From assembly GCF_050942215.1 (NCBI RefSeq), contig NZ_CP192056.1, forward strand, positions 3,286,001 to 3,350,000: a stretch of 64,000 nt of DNA, given 5' to 3'. Below, piece after piece: positions 34,435-43,273 of the stretch; the first letter of the stretch is position 1; the number at the start of each line of letters is the position of its first letter. The DNA is from Sphaerimonospora sp050942215 (GTDB taxonomy: Bacteria; Actinomycetota; Actinomycetes; Streptosporangiales; Streptosporangiaceae). Made by a program: the position numbers and the translations under genes. The notes beneath the pieces are model-generated. The model was given only the letters and a program-made list of their open reading frames with translations. It made no database searches and was not told where the DNA came from.

Positions 34435-35199
34435 ATGGACGACGTCATCACCACCGCGGTGTTACGGGTCGTCGAGAGCATGCAGGAGAACTACGGCGAG
34501 CAACTCACAATCGATGACCTGGCGCGGACGGCCATGTTCAGCAAGTTCCACTTCTCCCGTGTCTTCCAACGGGTCACCGGCCTGTCCCCCGGCCGGTTCC
34601 TGTCCGCCGTACGGCTCCGCGAGGCCAAGCGGCTCCTCATCTCCACCTCGCTCACGGTCACCGACATCAGCCACCTGGTGGGCTATTCCAGCGTCGGCAC
34701 CTTCAGTTCCCGCTTCACCCATAGCGTGGGCGTCTCCCCCAGCAGGTATCGCGGGCTCGACCTCCTCGTCCCGCCGCCGGGCGGATCCACACGGGGCGCC
34801 GCTGAGACGGGCACGGGCATCGGAACCCTCCGGGGCACCGTCGTCTCCCCGATCGAGAACCGGCCCGTCTTCGCCGGGCTGTTCCCGGACCGGATCCTCG
34901 AAGGCTGGCCGGTCAGATACACGATCCTCACCCGCCCGGGGCCGTACGTCCTGAAGGACGTTCCCGAGGGCAGATGGCACCTGATCACCCAGGCGGCGGC
35001 CGCCGGCCAGGAGGACGCGATCAACTATCCGGCGTGCGGCCACGACGGGCTGTGCATCGGACGGCAGGGCCCGATCACGGTGTCCGCGGGCAGCACCATC
35101 ACGCTCTCCGACGTCGTGCTCCGGCCGATGAGCGTCTTCGACCCGCCGGTGCTGCTCGCGCTGCGCCAGCTGATGTCCGCCGAACTCTCCCGCCGTTGA
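34435..35199 (+). CDS. AraC-family regulator with C-terminal carboxypeptidase-regulatory-like domain
   Basis: A 254-residue regulator with the DNA-binding domain at the N-terminus, opposite to most AraC proteins: LTIDDLARTAMFSKFHFSRVFQRVTG is the first helix-turn-helix, and ISHLVGYSSVGTFSSRFTHSVGVSPSRYR the second. The C-terminal 130 residues (LRGTVVSPIENRPVFAGLF, then YVLKDVPEGRWHLITQA) look like a beta-sandwich of the carboxypeptidase-regulatory type, perhaps a ligand- or protein-binding module. Codon 10 (34462-34464) is TTA, so translation is likely to need the bldA leucyl-tRNA; the regulator could relay developmental timing to the cluster. GGGAGGA precedes the ATG. A 42-bp perfect palindrome ends the gene. 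Confidence 0.9.
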   Translation: MDDVITTAVLRVVESMQENYGEQLTIDDLARTAMFSKFHFSRVFQRVTGLSPGRFLSAVRLREAKRLLISTSLTVTDISHLVGYSSVGTFSSRFTHSVGVSPSRYRGLDLLVPPPGGSTRGAAETGTGIGTLRGTVVSPIENRPVFAGLFPDRILEGWPVRYTILTRPGPYVLKDVPEGRWHLITQAAAAGQEDAINYPACGHDGLCIGRQGPITVSAGSTITLSDVVLRPMSVFDPPVLLALRQLMSAELSRR

Positions 35200-35203
35200 A
35201 CGA

Positions 35204-35245
35204 GCCGAGCGCCTGGGACACCGATCGGTGTCCCAGGCGCTCGGC
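35204..35245. terminator. Perfect 42-base palindrome, bidirectional terminator
   Basis: Positions 35204-35245 form a perfect inverted repeat (21 bp, no unpaired loop base other than what folding requires). It lies five bases after the AraC stop and 16 bases before the flavin reductase stop, so it terminates both convergent transcripts. Confidence 0.85.
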
Positions 35246-35260
35246 CGCTGCTTCAGCCGG

Positions 35261-35818
35261 TCACGCGGTCATCTCGCTCCAATCCGGGACGATCTGGCGG
35301 AACCCACCCCTGAAGACCAGCAGGGCGTCGCGGTCCCGCCGGCGGTCCAGGGACAGCACCCGGCCGACGAAGATGGTGTGATCGCCGCCGTCGTAGCTGC
35401 GCCACAGCTCACATTCGAACCAGGCCAGAGCACCGGTGAGCAGCGGCGCGCCGGTCACCCGGCCGGGCCGCCAGCCGACCCCGTCGAACTGGGCGGCCCC
35501 AAGGGCCCGGGACCCGTCGGCGAAGTGCCTCGCCTCGGCCTCCTGATCGTCGGCGAGCACGCTCACCCCGAAGCGGCCGCTCGCCGCCAGGTGCCGGTGC
35601 ATGACCGCACAGCGATCGACGCAGACCAGCACGAGCGGGGGGTCGAGGGAGACCGAGGTGAAGGAGTTCGCGGTCATGGCATGCGGGACGGCCCCGCCGG
35701 TCGTGACCACGGTGACGCCGGTGGCGAACGTCCCGAGCGCCCGCCGCAGGGACTTGGGGTCCGCCGTGTCCGGCACCGGGACGGGCTCGCGCAGGGTGGG
35801 GGATTCTGGCACGGTCAC
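35261..35818 (-). CDS. Flavin reductase (SgcE6-like)
   Basis: A 185-residue short-chain flavin reductase. Seen: LRRALGTFATGVTVVTTGGAVPHAMTANSFTSVSLDPPLVLVCVDR, the FMN/FAD-binding signature of the family, GRFGVSVLADDQE and FVGRVLSLDRRRDRDALLVFRGGFR. I prefer the GTG at 35818, which has AGGAGG five bases upstream; a GTG at 35857 overlapping the thioesterase stop (GTGA) is also possible. It is the last gene of the enediyne core operon and should supply reduced flavin to two-component oxygenases such as the one at 26033-27235, by analogy with SgcE6. Confidence 0.9.
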   Translation of the reverse strand: MTVPESPTLREPVPVPDTADPKSLRRALGTFATGVTVVTTGGAVPHAMTANSFTSVSLDPPLVLVCVDRCAVMHRHLAASGRFGVSVLADDQEAEARHFADGSRALGAAQFDGVGWRPGRVTGAPLLTGALAWFECELWRSYDGGDHTIFVGRVLSLDRRRDRDALLVFRGGFRQIVPDWSEMTA

Positions 35819-35853
35819 GCTGGCCTCCTGGGCTCGCTGTCGGGGTTCGCGCC

Positions 35854-36297
35854 TCACAGCGCGTACGGTTCGAGCGCCCTGATCAGCGAATCAGGGACCC
35901 GGGCGGGGGCCGTGCGCGTGTTCGGCCCCCGCATGCACGCCACCCGCTGCCGGCCTCGGGCGACGAGGGTCTCGGTCTCCCCCATCCCGTCAGCGGCCCG
36001 GGTCAGCTTGACGTAGTCGAAGCTGAACTCGACCTGGGTCTGGGTGAGATCGACCAGGCGCATCCTGATGGACAGCTGGTCGAAAGCCGTGATCTCGGCG
36101 AAGAACTCGCAGTCGACCTTCAGCGTGAACAGCTTGAGGTCCTCCTGGAGCTCGGCGAGCACCTCCGGCGCCCGCTCCTTCAGGAACATCTCCCGGCAGC
36201 GGCCCTGCCACCGCAGATAGTTGACGTAGTAGACGTTGCCGACGAGGTTGGTCTCCTCGAAGCCGACGGTGTGCTGGTATTCGTAGTGCTTTCCCAT
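35854..36297 (-). CDS. tebC: Enediyne hot-dog thioesterase (SgcE10/CalE7/DynE7-like)
   Basis: A 147-residue 4HBT hot-dog thioesterase. The segment YEYQHTVGFEETNLVGNVYYVNYLRWQGRCREMFL is diagnostic of the enediyne TEBC family, where Arg/Tyr and Glu/Asn residues of this segment line the active site; further VDCEFFAEITAFDQLSIRMRL and the ending RVACMRGP. It releases the linear polyene from PksE ACP. Its ATG lies three bases after the PksE stop, so both are made together, as in all known enediyne cassettes. Confidence 0.95.
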   Translation of the reverse strand: MGKHYEYQHTVGFEETNLVGNVYYVNYLRWQGRCREMFLKERAPEVLAELQEDLKLFTLKVDCEFFAEITAFDQLSIRMRLVDLTQTQVEFSFDYVKLTRAADGMGETETLVARGRQRVACMRGPNTRTAPARVPDSLIRALEPYAL

Positions 36298-36300
36298 GGT

Positions 36301-39300
36301 TCACGACCGCCCTTCGGTGAGGATCGCGCACACGACCGGGCCGCTCGCCGCGTCGCGCAGGGTCGTGACGAGCGTCACGACCCGCACCTCGCCTGCGGCG
36401 AGGACCGCCCAGGCGGGACGACTGCCCGGAAGGAGCGTGAGCGGGAGATCCGCCGGGAGGCCGGCCGCGCGCAGGCACTCCACGGCGGCGAGCAGCCGCG
36501 TTCCCGCCGTGTCGGCCGCGTCGCCGGTCTGCCCGCTGATCGCCTCGGCGAGCCCGGCATGCGCGCCGAGCGTGTCGTGCCACCCCGCCGCCGGTCGTTC
36601 CACGACGGGCGTGACCGCGCAGCCGAGGGGGACGCCCGCGCCCCGCGTCTGCTCCGCCGCCGGGTCTGTCGCCGGCCCTGCCGGCAGGTCTTCCGGCGGG
36701 TCTTCCGGCAGGGGGGACGCCACGCAGAGGGTGACCCCCGCGCCGTGTGCGGCGGACACGACGAGCCCGTCCGCGAGGTAGCGCCGATCACCCGGTCCCT
36801 CCCGGAGCTCGACCGGGTGTCCGGCCGCCCGCCCGGCGGCCACCGCCGCCCGCGCCCGTGCCGCGTCCGCCCCGCCGGGGGCCCCGCGACCTTCGGGGGA
36901 CGCGGATTCGAGTGGTTCGACGGCCACCGCCACCCGGGCGCCCACCAGTTCCTCGGTCATCCGCTCGAGGTAGGGGCCGAGCAGCGGTGCGGCCCAGGGA
37001 CCTCGTCCGTCCTTTCTGCGTACGGCCTGCAGGTGCAGGCCCTCCCAGCGCTCCACGACCCGGCCGTCCGCGTCGCGTACCGCGACGTCGTAGACGTAGG
37101 TGTCGCCGTCGCGCAGCCGCTCGGTGGCGCAGTAACGCAGTTCCCCGTCCCGGGATCGCGCCGGGTGCAGCCGGTCGATCCGGGTGGGCAGCAGCGTTGC
37201 GTCCGGCACGCAGACCTGGTTGCCGTGCATCAGCGCGTCCCGCAGGCCCGGGTCGCCGAGCATCAGGTCCGCCGGGAGGTAGGCGGCGAACCAGTCGTCC
37301 GCCGGCACCGCGGCCACGTCGGCGTCGACGTGCCGGGCCGCGGCCCGGTGATAGCGGCGCAACCGGTGGAAGCGTGGCCCCTGGAACAGCACGTCGCCGT
37401 ACATCTCGGTGGCCGGATCGAGCGGCACGGGAGCGAGACCGTCGGCGACCTGGGCGGGCGGCCCGTCCGGCACGGGCCCGCCGGTGAACCGCACCCGGGC
37501 CCGGAAGTGCTCCACGTCGAAGCCCGTCTCGGCGCTCCGGATGGCGACCTGGGCCGTCTCGTCGTCGACGACGGTCGCGGCGATGCGCAGGGTGGTGCTG
37601 CCGCCGGGCGACACGATGAGGGGCCGCAGGAAGTCCGCCTCCTCGATCACGGCGACCGTGTCCCGTCCCGCCGCCGCGCAGGCCACCTGGGACATCGCCT
37701 CCATGCCAAGCACGGCGGGGAACAGGAGGTTGCCGTCGAGCAGGTGATCGGCCAGATAGAGGTCGGTGCCCGCGTTCATCTCGATCTCGGTGACGAGTTC
37801 GACGCCGTGATAGCGGATCAGCGGCCTGCCGACGAACCGTCGCAGCGGCAGCGGCGGCAGCTCACGCCGCACCGTGGCGATCCCCTCGGTCCGGCCGCTG
37901 ATCACGACCACGGACGGCGCGTCGGGGTCGGCGATCAGCCTGCGCATGATCTCCACACCCTGCTCGGGAGAGATCGGTGTGACGCCCTTGCGGGTCAGGT
38001 CGTCGACGACCGACAGGCGTTCGCCCATGCCGACCTTGGACCACACCGACCATTCCAGACACAACGTGCGGCAGTGGGGGTGCTCCGCGGCGAAGCCCGT
38101 GGTGAGGTCGGCGAGCCACTCGTTGGCGGTGGCGTAGTGGGCCTCCCCCGGCAGCCCGGCCCGGCCGATGATGCTGCCGAAGGTCACCAGGAGACGCAGC
38201 CGGTCGGGGTCGACCGCGTCGAGCACGTGACGCAGGCCGTCCACCTTGGGGGCGAACGTCCGGCGGAACGCGGCCGGATCGAGCCCGGTCAGCGCGGCCG
38301 GCTCGTTGCGGCCGGCGCCGTGCAGCACCGCGGTGACCGGTCCGAGTTCGGCGGTCAGGTCGGCGACCACGCGGCGCACCTGGTCGGGGTCGGCCACGTC
38401 GGCCCTGGCGTAGCGCACGGTCACCCCGGCGTCGGCCATGCGCCGGAGGTTGCCGTCCAGCTCCGGATCGTCGGCCGGGTCGGACCGGCCGAGCACGGCC
38501 AGCCGGGCGCCGGTGTCGGCGGCCACCGCCAGCGCGCACTCCGCGGTGATGCCCTTGCCCCCTCCGGTGACCAGCAGCACGTCGGACGCGTCGAGCGGCT
38601 GCCGGGTGCGGTCGGCCCGGGCCGGCATCGCCCGCAGCGTGGGCACCCTGCGTACGCCCGCGTCGTCGTAGTGCGCCTCGGCGAAGTCGGTGGTCGCCGC
38701 CACCTCGGCCACCACCCAGTCGACGGCGGCGGACCGGGCCGGCACGTGGACGACGGTGGTCCGCAGGTGCGGGGCCTCCAGGTGCAGGGTCTTGGCGAGC
38801 CCCGCCGCCCCCCGGCCGTGCTGGACCAGGACGAAGCGGGTGCCGGGCGGACCGGCCAGGGCCGCCCTGGCCCCGGTCAGGACGTGCTCCAGGTGCTCGG
38901 TGCCGCACTGCGGCGGCAGGCACACCAGCACGCCCGAGCCGATCTCCTCCCGCTGGAGTGCCCGGCGCAGCGGCTCGGCGAGCGCCGCTCCGCCGGGGGC
39001 GAACACCTGCCAGGTCCCGCACGCCTCGGGGGCGCCGCGTGCGGGCACCGGCAGCTCGTCGAGATCGACGCGGAACGGCCTGGCCCAGGGGGCGGCCCCG
39101 GCGACCGGGCCCGCCGCGCGCCTCACCGCACCACCGGACCGCGCCGCGCCGGTGGTGCCGACCACCAGTTCGTCCAGCGCCGCGGCCAGCTCGCGGAGGC
39201 TGGCGGTGGCGAGGTTGGTGGGGGCCATCCCGGCCGGCACGCCGAGCCGCTGGGTGGCCTGGTCGAGGATGTGCAGGACGGTGACCGAGCTGAGGTGCAG

Positions 39301-42252
39301 CTCGTCGAGGGGGCGGCTGTCCGGTCCCACCATGTCGAGCGGCAGCTCGGCGCGATCGGCCGCGAGGTTCCGCAGCAGTTCCAGGCTGGACCGGGTGGAC
39401 TCGCCGGACGATCCGGCCGTCGGCCGCCCCGATGCGGATGTCATCGATGCGGACGGCGCCGGTTCCCCGTGGTTCCCGGCGGCGGAGCCGGCCCCCGGCC
39501 GCGCGGCCCGTGCCGCCGGCACCCGCGGCGCCTGCTCGGCGGGGCTGGCGAAGAACTCGAACTCGGCGCCGATCTCGATCGGCCGCACGAGGCGGCCGTG
39601 GAAGAGCTCCTCGTGGAGGATCGGGACGCCGGCCACGTAGGCCGCGCCGGCCACCCCCAGCAGGCCGGCCAGCGACTCGTCGTCGGTGTCGAGGGCGACG
39701 GCGGGCACGTCGGTGGCCGCCGCGGCCAGGCCGCCGAGCACCCGGCCCGGTCCGACCTCGACGAACAGGTCGGTGTCCTTGGCGGCCAGCTCGACGGCCT
39801 GGGCGAACCGCACCGGCTCGGTGATCTGGCGGCGCAGCAGCGCCGAGACGTCGGTGTCCCGGTCCAGCTCCGCCCCGGTGACCGTGGAGACGACCCGGCG
39901 CTCGACCGGGGCGGGAGACTCGTGATCGAGCCGTACGCCGAAGGCCTCGGCCGCCGGGGCGACCAGCGGGGAGTGGAAGGCGTGCGAGACCGCCAGCGGA
40001 GTCCAGGTCAGACCGGCCTCCACCGCCCTGCGGCCGACCGCCTCGACCGCGTCGACCGGCCCGGACACGACCGTCTGCCGAGGGCCGTTGTATCCGGCGA
40101 TCACCACGGGCAGGCCGGTCAGCAGCTCGGCCACGGCCTCGGGCGCCGCCCGGACACCGGCCATGGTGCCGGAGGCGCTGAGATCGGCCATGGCCCGGCC
40201 GCGGTGGGCCGCCAGGCGCAGCACGGCCTCCTCCCCGAACGTTCCGGTCCCGAACACTCCGGCCCAGTGCAGCGCCGACAGCTCGCCCAGGCTGTGGCCG
40301 ACCGCGACGTCGGCCTCCACTCCGAGCAGGGACAGCACGCGCAGACCGGCCAGCGAGCCGGTGACGATGCGGGGCTGGGCGACCTGGGTGGCCACCATGT
40401 CGCCCGACGTGGGCAGCGCCGCCCTGGTGTAGATCTCCTCCGCCTCGGCGAAGCGCCGCCGCAGCGCGCCGCCGCCGGTGCCGCGGCCGGAGCCCTGGCC
40501 GGGGAAGAGGTAACCGATCCGGGCCGGCTCCTCGGCCCGGCCGAAGAACGCACGGCCGTCCGGGGAGAACAGGCGCGTCTCGCCCTCTTCGATGGCGTTC
40601 AGCACCCGCTGCAGCTGCCGCTCCGCGTCCTCCGGGGAGGACACGACGACGGCCGCGCGGAAGGGCTGGTCGCGCAGTTCGCGTTGCAGTACGGCGGCCA
40701 GGTCGGCGAGCTGGGCGTAGGACAGCCGCGGCACGAACTCGGCGAGCTCGGCCAGCCGCTGGTGCATCGCCTCGGCCGAGACGGCATCGACCAGCAGCAG
40801 CTCCACGTCCTGCAGTGAGGAGGCGAGCATCCGGGTCCGCGACGGCGGCCGCGCGCGGCGGCGCGGACCGCTGCGCTCCAGCACCACGTGGGTGTTGATG
40901 CCGCCGAAGCCCATGGCCGTGACGCCGGCGCGCACCGGACCGTCCGGCCACGGCTCGGCCTTACGCAGCACGCGCAGCGCGGCGTCCTCGCCGGTCAGCA
41001 CCTGGTGCGGGTCGACGCAGCCGATCGCGGGCGGGAGCACCTGCTCGTGGACGGCCATCGCCGCCTTGATCAGGCCGGCCACCCCGGCCGCCGCCTTGGC
41101 GTGCCCGATCATGCCCTTGATCGAGGTGACGGCGGCGGGCCGCGCCGTGGCGTCGGCTTCGGCCCTGGACTGCGACAGCGCGGTGAGCTCGGTGGCGTCG
41201 CCGACCGCCGTGCCGGTGCCGTGTCCCTCGAACAGGCCGACGGTCTCGATGCCGAAGCCGGCCCGGTCGTAGGCCCGCCGCAGCGCCAGCCGGTAGCCGC
41301 CGACCTCGGGCCTGGTCATGCCGCCCCGGCCGTCGGAGGAGATGCCCCAGCCCGCGATGGTGGCGTAGATCCGCCGGCCGGCCTCGACCGCGTCCGGCTC
41401 GCGCATGAGCACGACCATGCCGCAGCCCTCCCCCGGCCAGAAGCCGTTGGAGTGCCGGTCGTACAGGCGCATCTCGCTCTTGGCCAGGGCGCCGGTCTTG
41501 GCGAACCCGATGATCTCGAACGGGTCGATCGACAGGTCCACACCGCCGGCGACGGCGACGTCGACGTCACCGTCGAGGAGTGCCCGGCACGCGGTGGTCA
41601 CCGACAGCAGCGAGGAGGAGCAGGCGCCGTCGACCGTGTAACCGCCGCCGCCCAGGTCGAAGTGGTTGCAGATCCGCCCCGCGATGGTGTTGGACAGGCC
41701 GCCGGCGAGGGTGTCCTCGTCGATGGGCGGGAAGGGGCTCTTGTAGGCGGTCTCGAGGTCGTCGAGGAACCCGGCCAGCCGTTCGTCGTCCCAGCCGTGC
41801 TCCTTCAGCGAGGCCGCCACCGTCCGCCGGACATACGGCCAGCGCAGGCGCATGACGTTGGCCCTGGTGAACTCGCCGGTGAGGGTGTTTCCCACGACGA
41901 CGCCGGTGCGTTCGCGCGGCAGTCCCTCCGCCTGCGGGAACCCCGCGTCCGCCAGCGCACGCGCGGCGACGTCGAGCGCGAGCCAGTGGGTGAGGTCGGT
42001 CGACCGGTAGGTGCTTCCCGCGATCTTGTAGCCGATCCGGTCGAACTCGTACCCTTCGATCACCGCGGCGGTGCGGGCGTAGAAGCGGTCCGGCACCGTC
42101 GGATCGGGGTCCCAGTAGTCCTCCAGGCACATCCGCACGTCGGGCAGGCGGCGGAACGCGCGACGGCCGGCGAGAGCGTTCTCCCACAGCTCTCTCGGGG
42201 AGACGGCGTCCGGGTAAAGACACGCCATTCCGACAATCGCGATCTTGTTCAT
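36301..42252 (-). CDS. pksE: Enediyne polyketide synthase PksE (KS-AT-ACP-KR-DH-PPT)
   Basis: A 1983-residue iterative type I PKS building the polyene precursor of the enediyne core. KS: Cys211 in DGACSSSL, His in EGHGTGTAVGD and GMIGHAKAAAGV. AT: FPGQGSGRG and Ser654 in GHSLGELSA. ACP in the middle: LDELHLSSVTVLHIL (Ser989 probable pantetheine site). KR: VTGGGKGITAE near 1228. DH: His1503 in HLLDGNLLFP. C-terminal phosphopantetheinyl-transferase-like domain from about 1780: SAAHGAGVTL, then GCAVTPV where active relatives have GCDVEPV, so the magnesium-binding Asp and Glu are Ala1879 and Thr1881, plus a Pro/Asp-rich insertion before them. Self-phosphopantetheinylation is therefore doubtful. 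Domain order is unique to enediyne synthases. Confidence 0.97.
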   Translation of the reverse strand: MNKIAIVGMACLYPDAVSPRELWENALAGRRAFRRLPDVRMCLEDYWDPDPTVPDRFYARTAAVIEGYEFDRIGYKIAGSTYRSTDLTHWLALDVAARALADAGFPQAEGLPRERTGVVVGNTLTGEFTRANVMRLRWPYVRRTVAASLKEHGWDDERLAGFLDDLETAYKSPFPPIDEDTLAGGLSNTIAGRICNHFDLGGGGYTVDGACSSSLLSVTTACRALLDGDVDVAVAGGVDLSIDPFEIIGFAKTGALAKSEMRLYDRHSNGFWPGEGCGMVVLMREPDAVEAGRRIYATIAGWGISSDGRGGMTRPEVGGYRLALRRAYDRAGFGIETVGLFEGHGTGTAVGDATELTALSQSRAEADATARPAAVTSIKGMIGHAKAAAGVAGLIKAAMAVHEQVLPPAIGCVDPHQVLTGEDAALRVLRKAEPWPDGPVRAGVTAMGFGGINTHVVLERSGPRRRARPPSRTRMLASSLQDVELLLVDAVSAEAMHQRLAELAEFVPRLSYAQLADLAAVLQRELRDQPFRAAVVVSSPEDAERQLQRVLNAIEEGETRLFSPDGRAFFGRAEEPARIGYLFPGQGSGRGTGGGALRRRFAEAEEIYTRAALPTSGDMVATQVAQPRIVTGSLAGLRVLSLLGVEADVAVGHSLGELSALHWAGVFGTGTFGEEAVLRLAAHRGRAMADLSASGTMAGVRAAPEAVAELLTGLPVVIAGYNGPRQTVVSGPVDAVEAVGRRAVEAGLTWTPLAVSHAFHSPLVAPAAEAFGVRLDHESPAPVERRVVSTVTGAELDRDTDVSALLRRQITEPVRFAQAVELAAKDTDLFVEVGPGRVLGGLAAAATDVPAVALDTDDESLAGLLGVAGAAYVAGVPILHEELFHGRLVRPIEIGAEFEFFASPAEQAPRVPAARAARPGAGSAAGNHGEPAPSASMTSASGRPTAGSSGESTRSSLELLRNLAADRAELPLDMVGPDSRPLDELHLSSVTVLHILDQATQRLGVPAGMAPTNLATASLRELAAALDELVVGTTGAARSGGAVRRAAGPVAGAAPWARPFRVDLDELPVPARGAPEACGTWQVFAPGGAALAEPLRRALQREEIGSGVLVCLPPQCGTEHLEHVLTGARAALAGPPGTRFVLVQHGRGAAGLAKTLHLEAPHLRTTVVHVPARSAAVDWVVAEVAATTDFAEAHYDDAGVRRVPTLRAMPARADRTRQPLDASDVLLVTGGGKGITAECALAVAADTGARLAVLGRSDPADDPELDGNLRRMADAGVTVRYARADVADPDQVRRVVADLTAELGPVTAVLHGAGRNEPAALTGLDPAAFRRTFAPKVDGLRHVLDAVDPDRLRLLVTFGSIIGRAGLPGEAHYATANEWLADLTTGFAAEHPHCRTLCLEWSVWSKVGMGERLSVVDDLTRKGVTPISPEQGVEIMRRLIADPDAPSVVVISGRTEGIATVRRELPPLPLRRFVGRPLIRYHGVELVTEIEMNAGTDLYLADHLLDGNLLFPAVLGMEAMSQVACAAAGRDTVAVIEEADFLRPLIVSPGGSTTLRIAATVVDDETAQVAIRSAETGFDVEHFRARVRFTGGPVPDGPPAQVADGLAPVPLDPATEMYGDVLFQGPRFHRLRRYHRAAARHVDADVAAVPADDWFAAYLPADLMLGDPGLRDALMHGNQVCVPDATLLPTRIDRLHPARSRDGELRYCATERLRDGDTYVYDVAVRDADGRVVERWEGLHLQAVRRKDGRGPWAAPLLGPYLERMTEELVGARVAVAVEPLESASPEGRGAPGGADAARARAAVAAGRAAGHPVELREGPGDRRYLADGLVVSAAHGAGVTLCVASPLPEDPPEDLPAGPATDPAAEQTRGAGVPLGCAVTPVVERPAAGWHDTLGAHAGLAEAISGQTGDAADTAGTRLLAAVECLRAAGLPADLPLTLLPGSRPAWAVLAAGEVRVVTLVTTLRDAASGPVVCAILTEGRS

Positions 42253-43268
42253 ATGGATGCGACCTCTTTCTCCATGGCCGGGGCGGGCCCGACCGCGGCC
42301 GCCGCCGGAATCGGCGTCCGCTCCCCAGTCGGCACCGCCTCGGCCGCCGCGGCGCGCACGGTCGCCTCCCGCTGCTCACGGGCCCGGTCGACGAAGTGCA
42401 GCGCCCAGAAGAAGACACCGCGCACCGCGCAGACCACGGCGGTGGCGAAGAAGATCGCGTACGCGATGTGCAGCGCGGTGAGCAGGCCGTACACGAGCGC
42501 GACGCCACCACCGAAGGCCATCTGGGCGGCCGGTCTGGACGGGGTCGTCCCCGGGTCGGTGATCATGTAGTTGGTGAACAGCACGAAGGCGACGCCGGTC
42601 ATCATGCCGAGGGCCGCGGGGATCGACGTGCCGAAGAAGACGCCGCGCACGATCGCCTGGAGGGCGAAGACGCCGACCCACGCGGCGATCAGCGGCATCC
42701 GGCCGGTGAGCTTCCCGTTCAGCATCGTCCCGCCGAGGATGATGATCCCGGGGATGAGCCAGTCCACCCAGCCGTCCACGTATTCGGTGAAGTGGTACGG
42801 CGGGGCGATGCTGGCCCAGGGCAAGAGCAGCAGGATGATCGCGATGCCGAAGTTCGACGGGTTCATGAAGTGCCGCAGCTTGCCCCGCACCGGCGCGCGC
42901 AACACCCATTTGGCGCCGACCGCGACGACGACCCCGAAGATGAGCACGAGGATCTGGTCGTTGACGTAGATCAGCATGTTCATGGCGAGGCTGGTGATGT
43001 GCGCCGGGTAGAGGAACTCCACCAGCCCGCGCGGTCCTCTGCCGAGGTAGCGGGGTGCCCGGCCCTCCACCCTGGCCCCGAGGTGCTCCAGCCCGATCTC
43101 GGTGGCGTAACCGGTGGCGATGGCGACGAAGGGCCACAGCCAGGGCTGCTCGAAACCGAGGAACACATAGCCGACGATGTTGAAGACCGAGATCGAGATC
43201 GCGAAGTTGCGTAGGGCGATCACCGCTTTGGGCTCGCGTGGCGACACGCTGGACTTCTGCTCAGTCAT
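42249..43268 (-). CDS. unbU: UnbU/SgcE5-like enediyne cassette membrane protein
   Basis: A 339-residue integral membrane protein with about nine or ten helices. It shows distant similarity to RnfD/NqrB: MITDPGTTPSRPAAQMAFGG (about 245-265) resembles the flavin-attachment region of those proteins, and FMNPSNFGIAIILLLLPW and GGTMLNGKLTGRMP fit the family. The ATG at 43268 lies 11 bp after AGGGAG; a GTG at 43277 overlapping the UnbV stop is an alternative. Its stop overlaps the PksE start. It is conserved in enediyne cassettes and thought to act in core maturation or export; a flavin-linked membrane redox role is inference. Confidence 0.92.
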   Translation of the reverse strand: MTEQKSSVSPREPKAVIALRNFAISISVFNIVGYVFLGFEQPWLWPFVAIATGYATEIGLEHLGARVEGRAPRYLGRGPRGLVEFLYPAHITSLAMNMLIYVNDQILVLIFGVVVAVGAKWVLRAPVRGKLRHFMNPSNFGIAIILLLLPWASIAPPYHFTEYVDGWVDWLIPGIIILGGTMLNGKLTGRMPLIAAWVGVFALQAIVRGVFFGTSIPAALGMMTGVAFVLFTNYMITDPGTTPSRPAAQMAFGGGVALVYGLLTALHIAYAIFFATAVVCAVRGVFFWALHFVDRAREQREATVRAAAAEAVPTGERTPIPAAAAVGPAPAMEKEVASI

Positions 43269-43273
43269 GTGGA

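Noticed and set aside
36271..40818. Very long plus-strand open frame opposite PksE
   Set aside because: It is a mirror of the high-GC third-codon pattern of PksE. Its translation is low-complexity Arg/Gly/Pro/His with no motif, and PksE on the other strand is unmistakable.
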